A DNA stretch of 16,142 nt from UBA1801 sp035353395 (GCA_035353395.1 DAOPZL010000062.1:1-16142); one strand, 5' to 3'; shown: positions 1-9,010, counted from the stretch's first letter. The notes: a model not told the origin generated them from the letters alone. Numbers and translations: made by a program.

Positions 1-456
1 CTGGGCGGCGAGGCCTTCGCCATGGAGATCGGCTACGTGAAGGAGGTCGTCCAGTACGGGGAGCTCACCGAGGTCCCGCTGATGCCCTCCTACATCCGGG
101 GCGTGATCAGCCTCCGGGGCGCCATGGTGCCGGTGATCGACCTCTCCGTCCGCTTCGGGCGTCCCCTCACGGAGATCGCCCTGCGGAGCTGCGTGATCAT
201 CCTGGAGGTCCCGCGCCGGGAGGGCTCCGTGGTCGTGGGCGTCATCGTGGACAACGTGAGCGAGGTGCTCGAGCTGGCGGACTCGGAGATCGAGCCCCCG
301 CCCGCCTTCGGCAAGGATCCCCGCGCCGAGTTCCTGAGCGGCGTCGGCAAGGCGGGAGAGCACTTCGTCATCCTGCTCGACGTCAGGCACATCCTCTCCA
401 TCGACGAGCTGGCGGCGCTCTCCGGCGATCCTGGTCCGGAGGTGGCCGTTTCGTGA
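1..456 (+). CDS. cheW: CheW chemotaxis coupling protein, 5' end missing
   Basis: The reading frame is already open at base 1, so the gene starts upstream of the window; about 151 C-terminal residues are visible. The segment starts in the first CheW strand (GEAFAMEIGYVKEV), runs through the conserved turn PSYIRGVISLRGAMVPVIDL, and ends with the CheW-type FVILLDVRHIL strand. CheW couples receptors to the CheA kinase at the inner membrane. What remains is one SH3-like CheW domain with no receiver, so it is CheW rather than CheV; a CheA C-terminus is unlikely because no further domain follows. The ATG at 22 is internal to the fold and is not the true start. The stop overlaps the GTG start of cheR by four bases, which implies translational coupling. 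Confidence 0.93.
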   Translation: MGGEAFAMEIGYVKEVVQYGELTEVPLMPSYIRGVISLRGAMVPVIDLSVRFGRPLTEIALRSCVIILEVPRREGSVVVGVIVDNVSEVLELADSEIEPPPAFGKDPRAEFLSGVGKAGEHFVILLDVRHILSIDELAALSGDPGPEVAVS

Positions 457-1313
457 CCCGCTCCCCTTCCATGAGCCCCGCCGTGAACGCCCAGGCCCTG
501 GCCAACGGGGGATTCGCCCCGATCAGCGACGAAGAGTTCAAGCGCTTCCAGAGGCTGGTCCTGCAGAACACGGGCATCACCCTCTCGGACCAGAAGAAGG
601 CCCTGGTGGTGGGCCGCCTGGGATCGCGCCTCCGGCACCGCAAGGCGGACAGCTTCACGGCCTACTACAAGCTCCTCCAGGACCCCGGCGAGAGCGACGA
701 GCTGCAGACCGCCATCGACCTGATCACCACGAACGAGACTTCCTTCTTCCGCGAGGCCGACCACTTCAACGTGCTCCGGGACTACGTCCACAGCCTGCGG
801 CCCGTCCCCTTCCCTTTCCGGGTCTGGAGCGCCGCCAGTTCCTCGGGTGAAGAGGCCTACACCATCGCCATGGTCCTGTCGGACATCCTGGCCAGCGCGG
901 AATGGGACGTGGTCGGCACGGACATCAGCACGCGGGTACTCGAACGGGCGCGGAAGGGCCTCTATCCCATGGAGCGGGCCGCGACGATCCCGCAGGACTA
1001 CCTGCGCCGCTTCTGCCTCAAGGGGCAGGACCGCCACGAGGGGCTCTTCCTGATGAGCCGCCAGATCCGGGAGCGGGTCACCTTCACCCATGCCAACCTC
1101 TGCAAGCCCCTGCCCCGGCTCGGCCCCTTCGACGTGGCCTTCCTGAGGAACGTCCTCATCTATTTCGACCTGCCCCAGAAGAAGCTCGTCGTGGAGGCCG
1201 TCGTCAACCAGTTGAAACCCGGAGGCCTGCTCATCGTGGGGCACTCCGAAAACCTGACGGGCATCCGGGGAGACCTCACCGTCCTGAAGCCCACGGTCTA
1301 CCGCATCTCCTGA
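453..1313 (+). CDS. cheR: CheR, chemoreceptor glutamate methyltransferase
   Basis: A 286-residue protein that uses S-adenosylmethionine to methylate receptor glutamates during adaptation. An N-terminal helical domain (about 25-85) leads into the methyltransferase. Visible family motifs are TTNETSFFRE (92-101), the SAM-binding SAASSSGEEAYTIAM (127-140), GTDIS (156-160) and LRNVLIYFD (231-239). The length matches the family. The GTG at 453 is chosen because it makes a GTGA overlap with the cheW stop and has GGAGG at 438-442, although the spacing is long; an in-frame ATG at 471 is the alternative and would remove six non-conserved residues. There is no C-terminal TPR or other extension. The neighbouring cheB supplies the opposing demethylation activity. 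Confidence 0.95.
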   Translation: MTRSPSMSPAVNAQALANGGFAPISDEEFKRFQRLVLQNTGITLSDQKKALVVGRLGSRLRHRKADSFTAYYKLLQDPGESDELQTAIDLITTNETSFFREADHFNVLRDYVHSLRPVPFPFRVWSAASSSGEEAYTIAMVLSDILASAEWDVVGTDISTRVLERARKGLYPMERAATIPQDYLRRFCLKGQDRHEGLFLMSRQIRERVTFTHANLCKPLPRLGPFDVAFLRNVLIYFDLPQKKLVVEAVVNQLKPGGLLIVGHSENLTGIRGDLTVLKPTVYRIS

Positions 1314-1361
1314 GCCCCGCGGGGAGTACACTGAGACCCACAGTCCGATCGGAAGGTTCTG

Positions 1362-2429
1362 ATGGTGAACAACCCAGTCAAGGTGCTGATCGTGGACGAT
1401 TCGGCGGTGGTCCGGCAGGCGCTGGTCTCCATCCTGGGCCACGACCGGAGCATCAAGGTCATCGGCCACGCCATGGATCCCATCTTCGCCATGGAGAAGA
1501 TGGCCAAGGAATGGCCGGACGTGATCCTGCTGGACGTGGAGATGCCGCGGATGGACGGTCTCACGTTCCTGCGAAAGATCATGGCGGAGCGGCCCACGCC
1601 CGTGATCATCTGCTCCTCCCTCACGGCCAAGGGCGCAGAGACCACCATGCAGGCCCTGGCCGCGGGGGCTTTCGCGATCTTCACCAAGCCCACGATCGGC
1701 GTGAAGAACTACCTGGAGGACGCGTCCATGGACCTCGTGTCCGCCGTCCGGGCCGCCGCGGGCGCACGCATGTCGCGCCTCCCGGTGCCCCAGCGGGCGG
1801 TGCAGCACACACCGCCCAAGCTGACCGCGGATGCGGTGCTGGCGCCGGGATCCGAGGCCATGAGCGTCACGACGGACATCTTCACCGCCATCGGGACCTC
1901 CACGGGCGGAACCCAGGCCCTGGAATACGTGCTGGCGGCGCTCCCCCGGACCTGCCCGGGCATCGTGGTCGTCCAGCACATGCCGGAGCAGTTCACGGCC
2001 GCCTTCGCCGAGCGCCTGAACCACATCTGCCAAGTCGAGGTGCGGGAAGCCCGCACGGGCGACCGGGTGATCCCCGGCCGCGCCCTCATCGCGCCGGGCG
2101 GGAAGCACCTGGTCGTCAAACGCAGCGGGGCCCAGTACCTGGCGGAAGTGATCAGCGCGCCCCCCGTCAACCGCCACTGTCCCTCCGTGGACGTGCTCTT
2201 CCGCTCCGTGGCCAAGTACGCGGGCAAGAACGCCACGGGCGTGATCATGACCGGAATGGGGGACGACGGCGCCCGCGGCCTCCTGGAGATGAAGCAGGCC
2301 GGCGCCCGCACCCTCGCCCAGGACGAGGCGTCCTGCGTGGTCTTCGGCATGCCGAAGGAGGCCATTCGGCTGGGTGCCGCCGACAGGGTGGTCCCGCTCC
2401 ATCAGATCCCGGAGCTGATCTCCCGATGA
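1362..2429 (+). CDS. cheB: CheB, receptor methylesterase/deamidase response regulator
   Basis: A 355-residue two-domain enzyme that removes receptor methyl groups when phosphorylated by CheA. The receiver (about 6-125) has acidic D12/D13, phosphosite D58 in LLDVEMPRMDG, S85 and K109. The esterase domain (about 170-350) carries the catalytic triad: S180 in GTSTGG, H206 in VVQHMP and D302 in GMGDDGA. Their spacing (26 and 96 residues) equals that of the E. coli S164/H190/D286 triad as I remember it. GGAAGG at 1351-1356 lies 5 nt before the ATG. The 48-nt gap after cheR includes the palindrome CCCCGCGGGG (1315-1324) and a TACACT (1326-1331) that could be a weak -10. No residue appears to be lost. 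Confidence 0.96.
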   Translation: MVNNPVKVLIVDDSAVVRQALVSILGHDRSIKVIGHAMDPIFAMEKMAKEWPDVILLDVEMPRMDGLTFLRKIMAERPTPVIICSSLTAKGAETTMQALAAGAFAIFTKPTIGVKNYLEDASMDLVSAVRAAAGARMSRLPVPQRAVQHTPPKLTADAVLAPGSEAMSVTTDIFTAIGTSTGGTQALEYVLAALPRTCPGIVVVQHMPEQFTAAFAERLNHICQVEVREARTGDRVIPGRALIAPGGKHLVVKRSGAQYLAEVISAPPVNRHCPSVDVLFRSVAKYAGKNATGVIMTGMGDDGARGLLEMKQAGARTLAQDEASCVVFGMPKEAIRLGAADRVVPLHQIPELISR

Positions 2430-3697
2430 CGTTCCTTTCCGGCCACGAACCGGAGCCGCGTTCTCCGCAATCCGGCAGCTCGCTGGCCGGACTCAACGTG
2501 CTGGTCGTGGAGGACAGCGGCGTCCAGCGTGCCCATGCGGTGTCCCTCGTTACGGAGATGGGGGCCGCCCAGGTCCTGGAGGCCTCCGACGGCATCGAAG
2601 GCCTGGCGGCCCTGGCGGAGGGCGGGGGCATCGACCTGGTGCTTTCGGACCTGGACATGCCCCGCATGGACGGCATCGCCTTCATCGGCGAGCTGGCTGC
2701 CCGCGGGTTCCGGCCGAAGGTGATCATCATCAGCTCCCAGGAAGCCGAAGTGCTCCAGTCGGTGCGCATGATGGCGGAAACCTACGGCCTGAGCGTTCCG
2801 GGCGTGATCCCTAAGCCCCTGACGTCCCTCGTCCTCGAGAAGGTGCTGTCGGCCCCTCCCCGGCTCGCCCCCGCGCTTGGCCCCTCGGCCCCCTCGGCCC
2901 GGCAGGAGGTGACTCCGGGAGAGATCCGCCGGGGTCTCGAGGCGAAGGAGTTCCATTGCTTCTTCCAGCCCCAGGTCACCTTCCAGGGTGCCCTCTTCCG
3001 AGGGGTCGAGGCCCTGGCGCGCTGGCGCCATCCTGTGTTCGGCCTGCTGGGGCCGGCGGCCTTCCTGCCCCAGGCCGAGGCGGACGAGGAACTCATGTCT
3101 GGCCTCACGCTGGCCATCCTGGAAAGGGTGGCCGAGCACTGGCGCATCTGGAAACGCCGGGGGCTCAGCCTGGACGTTTCCGTGAACCTGTCCGCCCGCT
3201 CGCTGGGGATCCAGGGTTTCTCCGACCACCTGATGGACGCCGCGAACCGTTTCGAACTTCCGCCCAGGGCCCTGATCTTCGAGGTGACGGAATCCGCCTC
3301 CACGACCCACCTCGGGCATACCCTGGCCAATCTGGCCAGGCTCCGAATGCGGGGCTACCGGCTCAGCATCGACGATTTCGGAACGGGCTTCGCAACCTTC
3401 GAGCAGCTGGAGCGGATTCCCTTCACCGAGCTGAAGATCGACCAGTCCATCATCCGGCTGCTCCCCATGGCCGAGCGCCAGATGTTCATGACCCGGCGCA
3501 TCGTCCAGATGGCCCAGGACCTGAAGCTCTCGGTCGTCGCCGAAGGGATCGAGACCCTCGCCAGCTGGAACGCGCTCAGGCACCTCGGCTGCAAGCTGGG
3601 ACAGGGCTATTTCATCGCCCGGCCCATGCCGGCCGAGCAGGTGGCCGGCTGGGCCAAGCAGGACCGCTCCCATCTGCGCGGACAGGAGCTTTCGTGA
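2426..3697 (+). CDS. Response regulator with EAL c-di-GMP phosphodiesterase output
   Basis: A 423-residue cytoplasmic protein. The receiver (about 22-145) has E29/D30, phosphosite D75 in LVLSDLDMPRMDG, S103/S104 and K130. A short Pro/Ala linker (about 144-162) leads to an EAL domain (165-410). The residues expected of an active phosphodiesterase are present: E195 in the EAL motif, N254 in SVNLS, E286 in FEVTES, D316-D317 in IDDFGTG, K337 in LKIDQ, E373 in VAEG and Q393 in GQGYF. It should therefore cleave c-di-GMP under phosphorylation control. The layout is like that of the RocR/PvrR type. The ATG overlaps the cheB stop (ATGA) and its own stop overlaps the next GTG, so it is embedded in the che operon. 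No GGDEF domain is present. Confidence 0.93.
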   Translation: MTFLSGHEPEPRSPQSGSSLAGLNVLVVEDSGVQRAHAVSLVTEMGAAQVLEASDGIEGLAALAEGGGIDLVLSDLDMPRMDGIAFIGELAARGFRPKVIIISSQEAEVLQSVRMMAETYGLSVPGVIPKPLTSLVLEKVLSAPPRLAPALGPSAPSARQEVTPGEIRRGLEAKEFHCFFQPQVTFQGALFRGVEALARWRHPVFGLLGPAAFLPQAEADEELMSGLTLAILERVAEHWRIWKRRGLSLDVSVNLSARSLGIQGFSDHLMDAANRFELPPRALIFEVTESASTTHLGHTLANLARLRMRGYRLSIDDFGTGFATFEQLERIPFTELKIDQSIIRLLPMAERQMFMTRRIVQMAQDLKLSVVAEGIETLASWNALRHLGCKLGQGYFIARPMPAEQVAGWAKQDRSHLRGQELS

Positions 3698-6600
3698 CCG
3701 TGAGACGCGCACAGGACCGGGCGAGGCTGTTCTTCTCGGACGACCGCCGGATCGGCTTCTTCCTCCTCCTGGCGACGTTCCTCGCAGTCCTCGTCTTCGT
3801 CCTCGGATTCCGCTGGCTCCACGACCTGAACGAACAGCAGCGGAGGGCGGCGCTCAGGGAGAAGGCGTCCATCGCCCGGCAGGCGATCCAGCCGATCGTG
3901 GACCGGTTCCGCGGGACGGAGCGGGCGGACCTGGGCCATACCAGGCGGGCGGCCTTCCTCGCCCTGCACCGCTTGACCTGCGGGGAGGCCTGCGGCCATG
4001 ACCATGTCTTCATGCACGACCTGGAGGGAACGGCCCTCTTCAGCCCCTGGGCGTCCGGGAACGTGGGCCGCCAGACCCGGCTCTTCGAGGACGAGCAGGG
4101 GAACTCCCACCTCGAGGACGTGGTCCGCCGCCTCCGCGCCGAACCAGGGGGCGTCTTCGTCTCCTACTGGCTCCCGGACCCCAGGACCGGAAGCCGCGAG
4201 AAGATGCTCTCCTTCGTCCAGTTCCTTCCCGAACTGGGGGTCCTCGTCGGGACTGGCGTAGGCGTGGGCGGCGCCCTTCGCGCCGAGCAGCGGATCCTCG
4301 CCCTGGGCCTGCCGGCCGGCCTCCTGCTGCTGGGCCTCTTCAGCATTCCGCCCGTGCTCGCCCTCCGGTCCCACCGCAAACGAAGCCTCTGGATGAAGCA
4401 GGAAATCCGGGAACGCCTCGAGGTCGAGGAGGCCCTCCGGAGGAGCGAGGCCACCCTGAAGGCCCTCGTGGATTCCGCGCCCATCGGCATCGCGTCCATC
4501 AAGGACCGGCGCTTCCTCGACGTGAACGAGACCTTCGCCCGGATCTTCCAGCGGGACCGCAAGGAACTCTCGGGACAGAGCACCCGCCTGTGCTACGCCA
4601 ACGACGAAGCCTTCGAAACCGGGGGGAGGTGCCTCTACGTCGCTCCCAGCACCCTCGACACGCTGGGGCGGAGGGCGGACGGAAGCGAGTTCCCCCTCCT
4701 CCTGTGCGCGGCCCCCCTGGGCCTCGAAGGCACGACGGACGAATTCGTCATCACCGCGCTGGACATGACCGAACGCCGGAAGGCCGAGGAGGAGGTCCTC
4801 CAGAACCAGGAGAAATTCCAGACGATCTTCGACGCCAGCCCCATGGCGATCGCCCTGAACGACCCCGAGACCGGCGTCTACCTCGACGTGAACGCCCGCT
4901 GCTGCGAGGCCTTCGGGCTGCCGAAGGCGGAGATCGTCGGCCGGACCCCGCAGCAGACCGGCCTGCACCTGGAGGAGCAAGGCCAGCAGGAGGTCCTGGG
5001 GAGCCTGGCGCGAGAGGAGACCGTCAACGCCAAGGACATGAAGCTCACCCTGCCCGGAGGCGAAGAGCGCGAAGTCCTGGTCACGGCCCAAAGGATCCAG
5101 CTGGCGGGCAAACCGACGTTCCTGAGCATGACGATAGACGTCACGGCGTGGCGTCGCCTAGAACGGGCCACCCAGGAGAGCGAACGCCAGCTGCGCACCC
5201 TCTTCGAGGGCTCTCCCATCGGCATCTTCCGGTCGACGCCGGATGGGCTCTTCCGGCAAGTGAATCCGGCCCTGGCCGCGATGTTCCGCTACGGGAGCCC
5301 GAAGGCGATGGTCGAGGAGACGAACCGCAAGGGCATCCCGGAGGCGCTCTACGAGAGCCCGGACCAGCGGGCGGCCCTCATGCGGCGGATCCAGGCGCGC
5401 ATGGGATCCTGGTTCGTCGAGGAGGTCCACTTCAGGCGCCTCGACGGCACCTTCCTGGACGGCATCATGTCCATCATCCTCAGCCTCGATCCGGAGACGG
5501 GAAGCCCCACGCTCTTCGGCTTCGTCCAGGACATCAGTGCGCGCAAGCGGGCCGAGAACGACCTGAAGGCGAAGACCGCCCTGCTCGAGGCCCAGACGGA
5601 CGCGACCCTGGACGGCATCCTGGTGGTCTCGACGGACCGCAAGCGCATCCTCACCAACCAGCGCTTCATCACCACGTTCAACATCCCTCCGGACGTCCTG
5701 GAGGACGAGGCGGACGCCCCCTGCCTGGCGCACGTCCGCTCCCTGGCCCTGCACCCGGAAGAGTTCCTGGAAAAGGTCCAGTATCTCTACGCCCACCCGG
5801 CCGAGGCCAGCCGCGACGAGGTCGAATTCCGGGGCGGGATGATCCTGGAACGGTATTCCGCGCCCGTCCTCGGCAGGAACGGGGAGATCTACGGAAGGAT
5901 CTGGATCTTCCACGACATCAGCGAGCGCATGCGCGCCCAGCAGGAGATCCTCCGCCTCAAGGACTACCTGGCCAACGTCATCGACTGCATGCCCTCCGCC
6001 GTGGTGGGCCTGGACCGGGCGGGCCGCATCACCGGCTGGAACCGGGACGCCGAGAACATCCTGGGCGTCGAGGCCCGGGAGGCCATGGGGCGGCCCATCC
6101 AGGAGGTGGCCAAGCACTTCACCCCCTGGATCATGGCCATGCAGCGGGAAGTCCGGCGAGAACGCCGTCCCGCCTCCATGGAGAAGCTGCACCTGGAGCA
6201 CGAAGGCGTCCGCAGCTGCTACGAGCTGACGGTCTACCCCCTGACGACCGAAGGCATGGAGGGCAGCGTCGTCCGCATCCAGGACGTGACCGAGCGGGTT
6301 CGCATCCAGGAGCTGATGATCCAGACCGAGAAGATGGTGTCCGTGGCCGGCCTCGCCGCGGGCATGGCCCACGAGATCAACAACCCCCTGGGAATCATCA
6401 GCCAGGCGCGCCAGAACATCGAGCGCCGTCTTTCCGCGGAACTCCCCGCCAACCGCGAGGCAGCCCGGGAGCTCGGCCTGGACCTCGAGCGCCTCCACGC
6501 CTACTTCGAACGGCGGGGAATCGACAGGTTCCTGGGCAACATCCGGGAAGCCGTCGACCGGGCGGCGGGCATCGTCAGCAACGCGCTGCTGTTCAGCCAC

Positions 6601-7125
6601 CAGATCGAATCCACCCACCAGCCGGTTCCGCCCGTCGACCTCCTGGAAAAGGCCCTGGAACTCGCCGCCAACGACTACGACCTGAAGAAGAAATACGGGT
6701 TCCGGGACATCGAGATCCGGCGGGAGTTCGAATCCGGACTCCCGGCCGTCCGCGTCGTGAGCCTCGAGATCGAGCAGGTGCTCCTCAACCTCCTCAAGAA
6801 CGCGGCCCAGGCCATGGCCGGCAATCCTCCGGAACGGAAGCCCCGCATCGTCCTGAGAGCCTTCCGCGACGCCAAGCACCTGGTGATGGAGGTCGAGGAC
6901 AACGGGCCGGGCATGATCGAATCCATCAGGCGGCGCGTCTTCGAGCCCTTCTTCACCACCAAGGAACCGGGTACGGGGACGGGGCTCGGGCTCTCGGTCT
7001 CCTACACCCTCGTCACCCGGAACCACAAAGGATTGATGGAAGTCGTCTCGGAACCCGGCCGTGGCTCGTGCTTCACGATCCGCCTGCCGATGAGGAAGGA
7101 GCCGGAGGATGTCCGGGAGCCCTGA
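3694..7125 (+). CDS. Membrane sensor histidine kinase: Cache, five PAS-like segments, HisKA, HATPase
   Basis: A 1143-residue hybrid-less kinase. The first membrane helix (about 20-42) precedes a periplasmic single-Cache-like domain (about 45-195) with FMHDLEGTALF and the terminal VLVGTGVGV strand; a second helix spans about 201-224. Five PAS-type segments follow (about 250-365, 372-488, 495-618, 625-745 and 752-868). The kinase core has H-box MAHEINNPLG with H893, N-box N1036 in LLKNAAQAM, G1 D1069-N-G-P-G1073, FFTTK, and G2 GTGTGLGL (1093-1100), all intact. The GTG start overlaps the preceding stop, with AGGAG at 3684-3688 five nt before it. A CysX3CysXHisXHis cluster (96-104) sits in the sensor domain. 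There is no receiver on the chain, so the receiver proteins on either side are plausible targets. Confidence 0.93.
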   Translation: MTVRRAQDRARLFFSDDRRIGFFLLLATFLAVLVFVLGFRWLHDLNEQQRRAALREKASIARQAIQPIVDRFRGTERADLGHTRRAAFLALHRLTCGEACGHDHVFMHDLEGTALFSPWASGNVGRQTRLFEDEQGNSHLEDVVRRLRAEPGGVFVSYWLPDPRTGSREKMLSFVQFLPELGVLVGTGVGVGGALRAEQRILALGLPAGLLLLGLFSIPPVLALRSHRKRSLWMKQEIRERLEVEEALRRSEATLKALVDSAPIGIASIKDRRFLDVNETFARIFQRDRKELSGQSTRLCYANDEAFETGGRCLYVAPSTLDTLGRRADGSEFPLLLCAAPLGLEGTTDEFVITALDMTERRKAEEEVLQNQEKFQTIFDASPMAIALNDPETGVYLDVNARCCEAFGLPKAEIVGRTPQQTGLHLEEQGQQEVLGSLAREETVNAKDMKLTLPGGEEREVLVTAQRIQLAGKPTFLSMTIDVTAWRRLERATQESERQLRTLFEGSPIGIFRSTPDGLFRQVNPALAAMFRYGSPKAMVEETNRKGIPEALYESPDQRAALMRRIQARMGSWFVEEVHFRRLDGTFLDGIMSIILSLDPETGSPTLFGFVQDISARKRAENDLKAKTALLEAQTDATLDGILVVSTDRKRILTNQRFITTFNIPPDVLEDEADAPCLAHVRSLALHPEEFLEKVQYLYAHPAEASRDEVEFRGGMILERYSAPVLGRNGEIYGRIWIFHDISERMRAQQEILRLKDYLANVIDCMPSAVVGLDRAGRITGWNRDAENILGVEAREAMGRPIQEVAKHFTPWIMAMQREVRRERRPASMEKLHLEHEGVRSCYELTVYPLTTEGMEGSVVRIQDVTERVRIQELMIQTEKMVSVAGLAAGMAHEINNPLGIISQARQNIERRLSAELPANREAARELGLDLERLHAYFERRGIDRFLGNIREAVDRAAGIVSNALLFSHQIESTHQPVPPVDLLEKALELAANDYDLKKKYGFRDIEIRREFESGLPAVRVVSLEIEQVLLNLLKNAAQAMAGNPPERKPRIVLRAFRDAKHLVMEVEDNGPGMIESIRRRVFEPFFTTKEPGTGTGLGLSVSYTLVTRNHKGLMEVVSEPGRGSCFTIRLPMRKEPEDVREP

Positions 7126-7207
7126 TTCCCTTGGACATCCTCGCACCCAGCGAGCGGATGGCCCCGCCCTCCCGGAAACGAGGGACCGAATGCCAGGAGA
7201 TGACAAG

Positions 7208-8446
7208 ATGAACCCGACGGAAAAAATCCTGGTCGTGGACGACGAGCCGTTGGCCCGCGAGAACCTCCGCGTCTTCCTCGAGGACATCGGCTACGAGGTC
7301 CTGGAGGCGGGCAATGGGGAGACGGGCCTCCGCGCCTGCGGCGACGAACGCCCCGACCTGGTGCTGCTCGACATCAGCATGCCCGGGAAGAACGGGTTCG
7401 AGGTGTGCCGGGAGCTCAAGACGATTCCGGAGCTCCGGGAGATCCCCGTCATCTTCCTCAGCGGCCTGATGGAGACCCGCGACAAGCTGGAAGCCTTCGC
7501 CTCGGGCGGGGTGGACTACGTCGGCAAGCCGTTCCGCCTGGAAGAAGTGGAGGCCCGGGTCCGGGCGCACCTGGAGATCAGGCGGCAGCGACGCGAGCTG
7601 GAGGAGAGCCACAGGGATCTGGAGAGCGCGCTCCGCGCCGCCCAGATGTCGAACCGCAAGCTGATCGAGGTCAACGAGCGCCTCCGGGAGTCGGAGGCCC
7701 TCAAGAGCCACTTCATCGCCCACATGCGGAACGAGATCAACGATCCCCTCGGAAGCATCCTGGGGCTCGCCGGGGAGATCTGCGACAAGACCCTCCCGAT
7801 CGAGCAGATCCACGACCTGGCCGGATTGATCAGGTCCGAAGCCTTCCAGCTCGAGTTCCAGCTGCGGAACATCTTCTGCGCGGCCGAGCTGGAGGCGGGG
7901 GAGGCCACCCTCGCCATCACGAGGGTGGACGTTGCATCCCTGCTGCAAGACGCGGCGGAGACTTTCGCGAGCAGGGCCCGGGTCAAGGACCAGAAGGTCG
8001 TGGCGGAGACGGCCGAGGACGCGAGCCCCTTCGCGACGGACGCGGGGAAGCTGGGCATCGTCCTGGCGAACCTGCTCGCCAACGCCATCGAGTTCTCGCC
8101 GACGGGTGGGCGGATCGATCTGCGGGCCTTCCGGAAGGACGAGGCCCTGGTCATCCAGGTGGAGGACCAGGGCGCCGGACTGAGCGAGGCCGACAGGGCC
8201 CAGGTCTTCGAACGCTTCCGGCAGCTGGAAACGGGCCATGCGCGACCCCACAAGGGACAGGGCCTGGGACTCGCCGTGGTCAAGGCCCTGGTCGAACTGC
8301 TGGAAGGCCAGGTTTCCGTGGAGAGCCAGCCGGGCCGCGGCACGAAATTCACCTGCCTCCTGCCTCCGCAATCCGAACTCGGCGTGCTGGACACCTCCGC
8401 CCTCGACGGGAACCTCTTCCTCTTCGACGAGCCCCATGAGCTGTAG
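7208..8446 (+). CDS. Receiver-histidine kinase-like hybrid with His to Asn H-box
   Basis: A 412-residue soluble protein: an N-terminal receiver (4-120), a coiled coil (about 120-165), a HisKA-like dimerisation segment (about 165-235) and a HATPase domain (245-388). The receiver is complete (D11/D12, phosphosite D55 in LVLLDISMPG, S85 and K107). In the H-box the sequence is HMRNEINDPLG, so N175 stands where the phospho-accepting His belongs. The ATP-binding part looks preserved: N292 in ANLLANA, D320-Q-G-A-G324, and GQGLGL (350-355). It may therefore bind ATP or dimerise and signal without classical autophosphorylation. The ATG at 7208 is chosen because AGGAGA (7195-7200) lies 7 nt before it and the receiver starts at once; in-frame upstream starts (7109, 7190) would add non-conserved residues. 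Confidence 0.87.
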   Translation: MNPTEKILVVDDEPLARENLRVFLEDIGYEVLEAGNGETGLRACGDERPDLVLLDISMPGKNGFEVCRELKTIPELREIPVIFLSGLMETRDKLEAFASGGVDYVGKPFRLEEVEARVRAHLEIRRQRRELEESHRDLESALRAAQMSNRKLIEVNERLRESEALKSHFIAHMRNEINDPLGSILGLAGEICDKTLPIEQIHDLAGLIRSEAFQLEFQLRNIFCAAELEAGEATLAITRVDVASLLQDAAETFASRARVKDQKVVAETAEDASPFATDAGKLGIVLANLLANAIEFSPTGGRIDLRAFRKDEALVIQVEDQGAGLSEADRAQVFERFRQLETGHARPHKGQGLGLAVVKALVELLEGQVSVESQPGRGTKFTCLLPPQSELGVLDTSALDGNLFLFDEPHEL

Positions 8447-8485
8447 GGTGCCCTCTCCCATCCCTCCCATGAGACGGCCCTAGCC

Positions 8486-8992
8486 ATGCCATCGTCCCCC
8501 GCCGGCGCCATCCCGCGCGTCAACCTGAATCCGTGCCTGCTCACCGCGCACCGGGAGGAGGCGGAGGTCACGACGCTGCTGGGATCCTGCGTGGCGGTGT
8601 GCCTCTGGGATCCGCGCCTGGCCTACGGCGGCATGAACCACTACATGCTGCCGCTCTGGAACGGCGACGGACTGCCCACCCCGAAATACGGGAACGTCGC
8701 GATCGAGAAACTCATCGAGAAGATGGTCTCCTTCGGCTGCAGGAAGGAGCAGCTCGTGGCGAAATGCTTCGGGGGGGCCAACGTGCTCGGGGACATGTCG
8801 GGCCCCATGCAGATCGGGGAGCGCAACATCGTGCTGGCCGAGGAGATCCTGGCGACCCACCGCATCCCGATCGTCGCCAGGGAGATGGGAGGATTCCGGG
8901 GCATGAAGATCATCTTCAACACGAGGACCGGCATCGTCCTGGCAGGCCGCCTGGCCGGCTCCCCCGTGGCCGCCAACCCCAAACGCGCCTGA
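8486..8992 (+). CDS. cheD: CheD, chemoreceptor glutamine deamidase
   Basis: A 168-residue enzyme that converts receptor glutamines to glutamates. The catalytic residues are visible: C35 in LLGSCVAVCLWD and H52 in GGMNHYMLP, with T29 at the spacing of the third catalytic residue in the Thermotoga enzyme (T21/C27/H44 there, from memory). Other family signatures are KCFGGANVL (93-101), IGERN (110-114) and MGGFRGMKIIFNTRTG (134-149). It starts 39 nt after the receiver-kinase gene and has no strong Shine-Dalgarno, so it is probably translated from the same transcript. With cheR and cheB it completes the receptor modification set. It is the last gene of the + strand operon and is convergent with rplY. 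Confidence 0.95.
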   Translation: MPSSPAGAIPRVNLNPCLLTAHREEAEVTTLLGSCVAVCLWDPRLAYGGMNHYMLPLWNGDGLPTPKYGNVAIEKLIEKMVSFGCRKEQLVAKCFGGANVLGDMSGPMQIGERNIVLAEEILATHRIPIVAREMGGFRGMKIIFNTRTGIVLAGRLAGSPVAANPKRA

Positions 8993-9010
8993 CGCCGGCC
9001 CATGAACGAC

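Noticed and set aside
1314..1361. Terminator between cheR and cheB
   Set aside because: CCCCGCGGGG is palindromic but has no loop or T-run, and the genes otherwise form one tightly packed operon.
90..2402. 770-codon minus-strand ORF opposite the che genes
   Set aside because: It is an antisense shadow of cheW, cheR and cheB: low-complexity His/Gly/Arg/Asp-rich translation with no domain, while the + strand frames carry full family motifs.
7109..7207. N-terminal extension of the receiver-kinase from ATG 7109
   Set aside because: The extra 33 residues do not resemble a receiver domain and overlap the upstream kinase; AGGAGA before 7208 supports the shorter form.
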